A stretch of 6,143 nucleotides of DNA from Ignavibacteriaceae bacterium (GTDB lineage Bacteria; Bacteroidota; Ignavibacteria; Ignavibacteriales; Ignavibacteriaceae), in NCBI GenBank assembly GCA_023231105.1, contig JALNWB010000206.1, positions 1 through 6,143 on the forward strand, read 5' to 3'. This document shows positions 1-4,361 of this stretch, piece by piece. Below the pieces are notes generated by a model that worked only from the letters and a program-made list of their open reading frames with translations, had not been told where the DNA came from and searched no databases. The position numbers and the translations under genes were made by a program. How positions within the stretch are numbered: the first letter of the stretch is position 1; each line of letters begins with the position of its first letter.

Positions 1-6
1 TAAAAA

Positions 7-22
7 TATAGTATTAAATTTG
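7..22 (+). promoter_or_regulatory. Candidate promoter of the tRNA-Lys gene
   Basis: Two overlapping -10-like elements precede the tRNA: TATAGT at 7-12, which differs from TATAAT at one position, and TAAATTTG at 15-22, which fits the Bacteroidetes -7 consensus TAnnTTTG. Either would give a 5' leader of roughly 15-25 bases. The matching upstream (-35/-33) element would lie outside the window, so the call rests on half a promoter. Confidence 0.27.
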
Positions 23-43
23 CAATTCAAAATTATTTTGAAC

Positions 44-115
44 GGGCGCGTAGCTCAGTGGTAGAGCAACACCCTTTTAAGGTGAAGGTCGGTGGTTCGA
101 GCCCACCCGCGCTCA
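44..115 (+). tRNA. tRNA-Lys (anticodon UUU)
   Basis: This tRNA reads AAA and AAG lysine codons. A full cloverleaf can be folded by eye. The acceptor stem is 44-50 with 108-114, seven pairs including one G-U. The D stem is GCTC 53-56 with GAGC 64-67 around an AGTGGTA loop. The anticodon arm is 69-73 with 81-85 around the loop CTTTTAA, which puts TTT (76-78) at the anticodon. The T arm is GGTGG 91-95 with CCACC 103-107 around TTCGAGC. The discriminator base is A115. The 3' CCA is not encoded, because CAA follows, so it must be added by the CCA enzyme. The outermost pair of the anticodon stem (A69 opposite A85) is a mismatch, which is a little unusual but tolerated. Nothing suggests a pseudogene. 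Confidence 0.96.
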
Positions 116-116
116 C

Positions 117-156
117 AAAAAAGCCTCAATATATTCCGTTTTGGGGCTTTTTTTTA
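117..156 (+). terminator. Rho-independent terminator after tRNA-Lys, probably bidirectional
   Basis: The stem pairs AAAAAAGCCTC (117-127) with GGGGCTTTTTT (143-153), with one T-G wobble, around a 15-base loop, and a T-run continues to 155. Because the left arm starts with six A residues, the minus-strand transcript also has a hairpin followed by T6. The same element can therefore end the convergent transpeptidase gene, whose stop codon lies at 208-210. Confidence 0.85.
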
Positions 157-207
157 TTCTAAACTCTTTGAAACAAAACTTTAGAAAATTTATTCCTTCA
201 ATAAATT

Positions 208-2040
208 TCAGTTTGCACCAGTTAAATATTTTTTCAATATTTCATCCTTACCGTAAACATCGTCTCTAAAATTTACAATTCCTTCTTCACTAACCCACGC
301 AGTAAAGTAATCAATAAAAAGAGTAATATTTTGATCGAGATTTACTTGTGTGGTTTTACCAAAGCTGAAATTTCTTCGTAATTCTGTACGTTTCAAACGA
401 AACTCCGAGATTTTTGTTTTGTCGATTGCAGGCAAGCCAACTTCAATTCTAACATAATCCGGATCCCATTTTGAGTTGTTCTGCAAAACATAATCTGCAA
501 GGAGTAATGGTTTTTCTACTCTTACACAACCGTGGCTTACAGCTCTGTTGGCGGCAGAAAAAGGCGCTCTTGTGGGAGTATCGTGCAAATAAATATCAAA
601 CTTGTTCGAAAACATAAATTTAATTCTCCCTAAAGCATTTCCGGCTCCTGGATCCTGTACAAAAAGATAAGGGATCCCGATCGGAGAAAATTTTCTCAGG
701 TTTACTTCAGCCAAATCTATTTCTTTCCCTTTATAAATCACTTTAAATTTTTGTTTCCTCAGATATAAGGAATCCTGTGTAGATTTTCTGTAAATTTCTT
801 CACGGATGATGCTGGCCGGAACTGTCCACGTAGGATTGAGAATTAAGTAAGTGATTTTTCCATACAATTGTGGCGTTTCCCAGTCATCCGGTTTATTGCG
901 TAAGGTTTTTGTTTTTTCATATACTTTTAATCGGGCTTCGTAATTTGCCGGTCTTTTTCTGCCTGTGCAAACTTTGATCTTAAATTTTTCTTTTTTGTTT
1001 TCAATAATCCTAAGATGGAAATCAGGAATATTCACTAATATATACCGCGAACTGTCTGTATAACTTGTCCATCTGAATCTTTCCAAACTCAGTTTGATTT
1101 TTTCGACATACTCTTTTGGGGAAGTATTAAGTTTTTCTAAAGTAGCTTTGCCAAGCGCTCCGTCATCGGTTAAACCGTTTGCCCTTTGAAATTTAGCAAT
1201 AGCTTTTATTATTAACGAATCGTACGTATCAAAAGCCTTTTGAACGATCTTGGAGGTATCAACAAAACCGAGCAAAGCTAATCTTTCTATAACCGGTTTT
1301 AATTGAATGGTTTTCTCATCAACTTTTAGTTTTTTATCTAACGGATAAATTCTTTTCCATTCAAGGTTTTTCAAGTTCTCGAAAGTATTCAATGCAGTCT
1401 GCAATTTTTTATAACGCTCGCTTTTGGGTTGAATTTCCTTTAAATACTGAAAAATATTTCTTTGATAGAGCGGTTTGAATATTTCTCTTTTAGTTGAATC
1501 AGCAACCGGCAAAAAATAACTGTCGGGAAATATTTTTTTAGGATTTACAACTCCGTAGCGTAAATGATAAGCGTATTTCAAAACAGCATCCGAAAGGAGT
1601 AATTCGATATTTGCTAGATGAATATACCTGACTGAATTGTCCGTAATTCCGCTATCTAAAAGTTTTTTATACTCGCTTTTTAGTAAATCATATTTGTAAA
1701 TATTTGGTTCTATTCCATGCTCACTGGATTTAAGGATAACATTAAGCATCGAATCTATGAAATAATTATCATCAAAGCTTTTCATGAACATCGGTTGATA
1801 ATTCCGGTTCGCGTAAAAATATTTTAGAGTGTCAAAGTATTCAAAATTTGAAGATGGAATTTGAAATAAAGAATCTCCAGCGTTAAATCTATTTTGCAGA
1901 TGGTGTTGATATTCTTCAACAACAAATTTGTATTTAGTATCAAATCCAGCTTTATCTTGTTTCGACTTACAACCATAACCAAAGAGAATTAAAACAATAA
2001 CAGGCAAAAAGTAAAATTTTCTACTCACATTTAAAAACAT
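208..2040 (-). CDS. L,D-transpeptidase of the LdtD/YcbB type, predicted lipoprotein
   Basis: The enzyme is expected to form 3-3 cross-links in peptidoglycan, or to attach proteins to it, on the periplasmic side of the envelope. With the start chosen here the protein has 610 residues, close to the roughly 615 of E. coli LdtD. Residues 1-24 form a basic n-region, a hydrophobic core (LPVIVLILFG) and a Cys at 24, fitting a lipoprotein signal although the GYGC lipobox is imperfect. A scaffold region follows at about 65-220. A PG_binding_1-like domain lies at about 245-305 (AIAKFQRANGL). The YkuD catalytic domain spans about 330-520 with HDTPTRAPF and the signature SHGCVRV: His503, Cys505 and Arg507 are the expected catalytic residues. 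The C-terminus carries the family's FTAWV...FRDDVYGKD segment. In-frame upstream starts exist at 2064 (ATG), 2079 (ATG) and 2106 (TTG), adding 8, 13 and 22 residues. None has a clear Shine-Dalgarno site. I prefer 2040 because the longer forms put an atypically long tail before the signal peptide. The gene stands alone, divergent from recQ. Confidence 0.93.
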   Translation of the reverse strand: MFLNVSRKFYFLPVIVLILFGYGCKSKQDKAGFDTKYKFVVEEYQHHLQNRFNAGDSLFQIPSSNFEYFDTLKYFYANRNYQPMFMKSFDDNYFIDSMLNVILKSSEHGIEPNIYKYDLLKSEYKKLLDSGITDNSVRYIHLANIELLLSDAVLKYAYHLRYGVVNPKKIFPDSYFLPVADSTKREIFKPLYQRNIFQYLKEIQPKSERYKKLQTALNTFENLKNLEWKRIYPLDKKLKVDEKTIQLKPVIERLALLGFVDTSKIVQKAFDTYDSLIIKAIAKFQRANGLTDDGALGKATLEKLNTSPKEYVEKIKLSLERFRWTSYTDSSRYILVNIPDFHLRIIENKKEKFKIKVCTGRKRPANYEARLKVYEKTKTLRNKPDDWETPQLYGKITYLILNPTWTVPASIIREEIYRKSTQDSLYLRKQKFKVIYKGKEIDLAEVNLRKFSPIGIPYLFVQDPGAGNALGRIKFMFSNKFDIYLHDTPTRAPFSAANRAVSHGCVRVEKPLLLADYVLQNNSKWDPDYVRIEVGLPAIDKTKISEFRLKRTELRRNFSFGKTTQVNLDQNITLFIDYFTAWVSEEGIVNFRDDVYGKDEILKKYLTGAN

Positions 2041-2106
2041 CTTCTTGTTAATCGACCAAAGCATGGAATAATTTTTCATAACTCTCTTTTTCTTATCAGA
2101 AGTCAA

Positions 2107-2258
2107 ATTGTTTTAATTGAAAAGGTATTTAATTAACCGTTGTAATTAAAGAATAATTCCATACGGAGTTCCATATCAAAATTAATAAAATATTGTGACA
2201 TATATTTTATTACCGCCGGGAGTTTTAAATTGAACTCGAAATTATTGAAAGTATTGAA
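2107..2258. other. Divergent spacer between the transpeptidase and recQ
   Basis: This A+T-rich spacer of about 150 bases must hold both promoters. Reading the minus strand, TAATTTTG at 2184-2177 fits the Bacteroidetes -7 consensus TAnnTTTG and could drive the transpeptidase, but no TTG sits at the right distance upstream. On the plus strand I see no convincing promoter for recQ, only A+T-rich stretches such as TATATTTTAT at 2201-2210. A GGGAG motif at 2218-2222 looks like a ribosome binding site but is too far from the assigned recQ start. The octamer AATTGAAC occurs at 2228-2235 and again at 2257-2264. Confidence 0.4.
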
Positions 2259-3695
2259 TTGAACACAAAAGAAGCGCTAAATAAATATTTCAATCACCCG
2301 GAGTTCCGCGGTGAACAGGAAAAGATAGTTAACAGACTTTTAACCGAACACGGGCATTGCCTTGTGTTAATGCCCACCGGCGGCGGTAAATCGATTTGTT
2401 ACCAGTTACCGGCATTGTTATTTGAAGGCGGAACGATTGTTATCAGTCCCCTTATTGCGTTAATGCAGGATCAAGTGGATGCGCTAAAGAGAAAAAACAT
2501 TCCAGCGGAGTTTATTAATTCAACCGTTTCTGCCGGACAGAGACAAGAAAGGTTACAAAGATTTGTTGAGGGAAAAGTAAAACTCCTTTATGTAACACCG
2601 GAGAGATTTAGAAAGCCGGAGTTTATCGGAGCCATACAAAAAGCCAGCGTTTCCATGCTTGCAGTTGATGAAGCGCATTGTATTTCGGAATGGGGACACG
2701 ATTTCCGCCCTGATTATTCCCGCATCGCCGAGTTTAGAAATCTTTTAAATAATCCGCTTACCATTGCGCTTACCGCAACTGCAACCGCCGATGTTCAACA
2801 TGATATTATTGCGAAACTCGGTTTGTTAAAAAATGAAATAAAGATTTTTCACGAGGGAATTGAGCGGCCAAATCTTCGCCTTGAAACGACCGATGTGTTT
2901 GATGAAAAAGAAACGTTGAACGCTATCTACAAAACACTTAATAAGTACAATGGAGCCGGAATCATTTATTTCGCTTTAATAAAAAAACTTGAATATTACT
3001 CACAGATACTTCGCGATAAAGATTACAAACACGGAATTTATCACGGCAAACTTGAAGCAAACGAAAGAAAAAGAACGCAAAGAAATTTTCTTTCCGGCAA
3101 ACAGAATTTAATTCTCGCTACGAACGCTTTTGGAATGGGAATTGATAAACCGGACATCCGCTTTGTTATTCACGCTGAAGTTCCATCTTCTATTGAATCA
3201 TATTATCAAGAGATCGGCAGAGCGGGTCGAGACGGGAGAGATTCTGTCTGCATGCTTCTTTATAACCAGGAAGATCTTTATACACAAATGGAATTTATAA
3301 AATGGGCAAATCCCGATGCGAATTATTATTTAGGGATGTATAATTTATTAAAATCAAATTTGGAAGCCACAAATTCGATGGGCACTGATTATCTGCGGGA
3401 ACAAATGAGTTTCAAAAACAGAAGTGATTTCCGCGTGGAAACCGTGCTTGCAATGTTAGATCGTTACGGCGTTACGGAAGGAACCATCGAAAGTAAAAAC
3501 CTAACTATTGTTGATGAATTGCCTCACGAACTTCATGATGAAACCTACTTAAAAGAAAAACTGCTGAACGATAATAAAAAACTTTTATCGATGGTGAACT
3601 ATTTCAAATCGGAAACTTGCAGAAGAGTTTTTATTTCAGATTACTTCGGATTTCCCGGTGAACCGCCGTGCGGCAATTGCGATGTTTGCAATTGA
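2259..3695 (+). CDS. recQ: Short RecQ-family ATP-dependent DNA helicase (RecS-like)
   Basis: A superfamily 2 3'-5' DNA helicase, expected to unwind DNA in repair and recombination in the cytoplasm. The 478 residues contain, in order, motif 0 (FRGEQ, 16-20), Walker A MPTGGGKS (38-45, Lys44), Walker B DEAH (137-140), the RecQ aromatic-rich loop CISEWGHDFRPDY (141-153), motif III LTATAT (171-176), motif V at about 285-305 (ATNAFGMGIDKPDIRF) and motif VI YYQEIGRAGRDG (315-326). About 125 residues follow, including a helical segment that may be a small winged helix (about 375-410). The zinc-binding cysteines are 454, 471, 474 and 477, with the C-x16-C-x2-C-x2-C spacing of E. coli RecQ. The protein ends one residue later, so the RQC winged helix and HRDC domain of full-length RecQ are absent, as in short RecS-type proteins. 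The start is uncertain: TTG at 2259 has only a weak GAAAG upstream. The first ATG codes for Met38 inside motif I, so it is not the start. In-frame ATT at 2229 is another possibility. Confidence 0.93.
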   Translation: MNTKEALNKYFNHPEFRGEQEKIVNRLLTEHGHCLVLMPTGGGKSICYQLPALLFEGGTIVISPLIALMQDQVDALKRKNIPAEFINSTVSAGQRQERLQRFVEGKVKLLYVTPERFRKPEFIGAIQKASVSMLAVDEAHCISEWGHDFRPDYSRIAEFRNLLNNPLTIALTATATADVQHDIIAKLGLLKNEIKIFHEGIERPNLRLETTDVFDEKETLNAIYKTLNKYNGAGIIYFALIKKLEYYSQILRDKDYKHGIYHGKLEANERKRTQRNFLSGKQNLILATNAFGMGIDKPDIRFVIHAEVPSSIESYYQEIGRAGRDGRDSVCMLLYNQEDLYTQMEFIKWANPDANYYLGMYNLLKSNLEATNSMGTDYLREQMSFKNRSDFRVETVLAMLDRYGVTEGTIESKNLTIVDELPHELHDETYLKEKLLNDNKKLLSMVNYFKSETCRRVFISDYFGFPGEPPCGNCDVCN

Positions 3696-3760
3696 ATAGA
3701 AAAACTAATTGATAAATCTTTAACAATCCATTCTGTAAATGAATATCGAATCTTGAGCAA

Positions 3761-3850
3761 GCCTGCCCGACTCCGGCGGGGAATAATGAATGATGAAGTT
3801 TTGCCCTTCTAAAATCGTCACTCAGTGCTCGTTATTAATTATTCATTTTT
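3761..3850. repeat. Imperfect inverted repeat with G+C-rich edge, possible interspersed element
   Basis: AATGAATGAT at 3785-3794 can pair over ten positions, one of them G-U, with ATTATTCATT at 3838-3847, across about 43 bases. A few flanking A-T pairs extend the arms imperfectly. Directly to the left is a G+C-rich patch, GCCTGCCCGACTCCGGCGGG (3761-3780), standing out sharply from its A+T-rich surroundings. The arrangement resembles small non-coding repeats scattered in related genomes, but one copy in one window cannot show that it is repeated. Confidence 0.35.
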
Positions 3851-3884
3851 TAGTTCTTTGCTTGATTGATCTGGGAACGGTTGT

Positions 3885-3918
3885 TTGGTCGATTCCGAAA
3901 GCTTTCGGAATCGACCAA
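3885..3918. repeat. Perfect 34-bp palindrome
   Basis: The arm TTGGTCGATTCCGAAAG (3885-3901) is followed without spacer by its exact reverse complement (3902-3918), centred on AAGCTT. Neither side has a T-run, so it is not a typical rho-independent terminator. It could be a dispersed palindromic repeat unit, a protein binding site or a cruciform-prone site. It lies about 25 bases beyond the 3' end of the proposed small RNA and about 190 bases after recQ. Confidence 0.9.
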
Positions 3919-3940
3919 CGAAGAAGTGAGGAACTGTTTA

Positions 3941-3974
3941 AAATAAAACCCGCCTTAGGTGGTTGCTAAGGCGG
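3941..3974 (-). terminator. Rho-independent terminator of the proposed small RNA
   Basis: Read on the minus strand, CCGCCTTAG (3974-3966) and CTAAGGCGG (3958-3950) form a perfect 9-bp stem around the 7-base loop CAACCAC, followed by GTTTTATTTT (3949-3940). An outer AAAAC/GTTTT pairing with a three-base bulge can lengthen the stem. On the plus strand the stem is followed by AATGTTTTAAAG, a weaker tail, so it may also stop recQ read-through. Confidence 0.8.
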
Positions 3975-4022
3975 AATGTTTTAAAGTAATAATCTATTTC
4001 CGTGGAGGGCTACAGAAATAGT
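3941..4022 (-). ncRNA. Candidate small RNA of about 80 nt with a CCCUCC hairpin loop
   Basis: I do not recognise the family. On the minus strand a promoter (see 4029-4057) predicts a start at about A4022, so the RNA would begin one base before its first hairpin. That hairpin pairs CTATTTCTGT (4021-4012) with ACGGAAATAG (4003-3994) over ten base pairs, one a U-G wobble, around the loop AGCCCUCC. The wobble becomes an A-C mismatch on the opposite strand, so the fold favours minus-strand transcription. An A+U-rich linker of about 19 bases follows, then the terminator hairpin and U-rich tail. The transcript contains no ATG, GTG or TTG codon, so it is unlikely to encode a peptide. The CCUCC in the loop equals the anti-Shine-Dalgarno core and could pair with GGAGG-type ribosome binding sites. 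That role is inference only. The gene lies about 145 bases downstream of ywbE on the same strand. Confidence 0.6.
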
Positions 4023-4028
4023 GAGTGC

Positions 4029-4057
4029 AACATAATCGAATAAGGAAAAATTGTCAA
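4029..4057 (-). promoter_or_regulatory. Sigma-70-type promoter for the candidate small RNA
   Basis: On the minus strand a perfect -35 hexamer TTGACA (4057-4052) is followed after 17 bases by TATGTT (4034-4029), which matches TATAAT at four of six positions. The expected start, seven bases further on, is A4022. No other promoter in the window matches the consensus as well. An inverted repeat, AATTGTC at 4049-4055 and GACAATT at 4072-4078, has one arm overlapping the -35 box and might be an operator. Confidence 0.55.
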
Positions 4058-4078
4058 GGGAAAAATGAATAGACAATT
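4049..4078. repeat. Inverted repeat AATTGTC-N16-GACAATT over the small RNA -35 box
   Basis: Seven-base arms at 4049-4055 and 4072-4078 are exact reverse complements separated by 16 bases. The left arm covers most of the -35 hexamer of the proposed small RNA promoter. The position would suit a repressor or activator site, but arms this short can arise by chance in A+T-rich DNA. Confidence 0.3.
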
Positions 4079-4129
4079 GAATCCTCATTTCTTTAACTCG
4101 ATGCATGTCTTTTCCAAAATTTCATATGT

Positions 4130-4165
4130 AAAAAAAATCGCCCTTGAATTAAGTTTACAAATTCG
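4130..4165 (-). terminator. Weak candidate terminator after ywbE
   Basis: Just after the ywbE stop codon the minus strand reads GAATT, nine bases, AATTC (4163-4145), then AAGGGCGA and a run of eight T residues (4137-4130). TCG at 4166-4164 can add pairs with CGA at 4140-4138. The stem is short and A+T-rich, so termination here may be inefficient or need another factor. Confidence 0.3.
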
Positions 4166-4166
4166 A

Positions 4167-4361
4167 TTATTCTAAAATCTTTTTAACTCTACCCACTTCC
4201 CCGGTTTCAAGTCTCACTTTAATTCCGTGAGGATGTTTGGAAGAATTGGTCAGAATATTTTTTACAATCCCTTCTGTAAGTTCGCCTGTTCGTTGATCTT
4301 CTTTAAGAACGATGGCAACATGCAATCCAACTTTTATATTTGATCTAACTCTTCCCGCCAT
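4167..4361 (-). CDS. ywbE: YwbE family small protein (DUF2196)
   Basis: A 64-residue protein matching the YwbE/DUF2196 family across its whole length. The family hallmarks are visible: RSNIKVG near the N-terminus, VAIVLKEDQRTGELTEGIV (15-33), the core ILTNSSKHPHGIKVRL (36-51) and GEVGRVKKI at the end. The family's biochemical role is, to my knowledge, not settled. The glycine-punctuated beta-strand pattern resembles small KOW/SH3-like barrels that often bind RNA or ribosomes, but this is inference. There is no signal peptide, so it is cytosolic. The ATG at 4361 lies inside the last codons of the upstream DEAD-box gene, overlapping it by 17 bases in another frame. A purine-rich GAAAAAAGG precedes it closely. 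The overlap implies co-transcription and probable translational coupling. The intact length and clear family match rule out a chance frame. Confidence 0.9.
   Translation of the reverse strand: MAGRVRSNIKVGLHVAIVLKEDQRTGELTEGIVKNILTNSSKHPHGIKVRLETGEVGRVKKILE

Larger units (their letters stand above)
3696..4166. other. Gene-free stretch with repeats and a probable small RNA gene
   Basis: No open reading frame of substance is present on either strand of these 471 bases, and stop codons occur soon after the recQ stop in all plus frames. The left part, to about 3880, holds a G+C-rich edge and an imperfect inverted repeat. The middle holds a perfect 34-bp palindrome and the terminator, body and promoter of the proposed small RNA. 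The segment 4081-4129 shows nothing I can name. The separate elements are listed individually. Confidence 0.7.

Noticed and set aside
69..85. tRNA pseudogene, because of the A-A mismatch in the anticodon stem
   Set aside because: All other stems and the conserved loop bases are intact and a good terminator follows, so the gene looks functional.
2191..2216. TTGTGACATATATTTTAT as a recQ promoter
   Set aside because: The TTG-like and -10-like parts are only a few bases apart, and no correctly spaced hexamer pair could be found.
3696..3900. A frameshifted remnant of the missing RecQ winged helix and HRDC domain
   Set aside because: No RQC- or HRDC-like residues appear in any plus-strand frame and stops are frequent. 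The gene ends naturally after the zinc site, as in other short RecQ proteins.
3885..3918. The 34-bp palindrome as the recQ terminator
   Set aside because: It is followed by ACGAAGAAG on one side and CAACCG-type sequence on the other, with no T-run.
3994..4021. The CTATTTC hairpin read on the plus strand, with a GGAGGG loop as a sequestered ribosome binding site
   Set aside because: No start codon opening a meaningful frame follows at a suitable distance, the stem has an A-C mismatch on this strand, and promoter and terminator both point to the minus strand.
3696..4166. CRISPR array or attachment site
   Set aside because: There are no regularly spaced direct repeats, and no direct repeat of the tRNA 3' end was seen elsewhere in the window.
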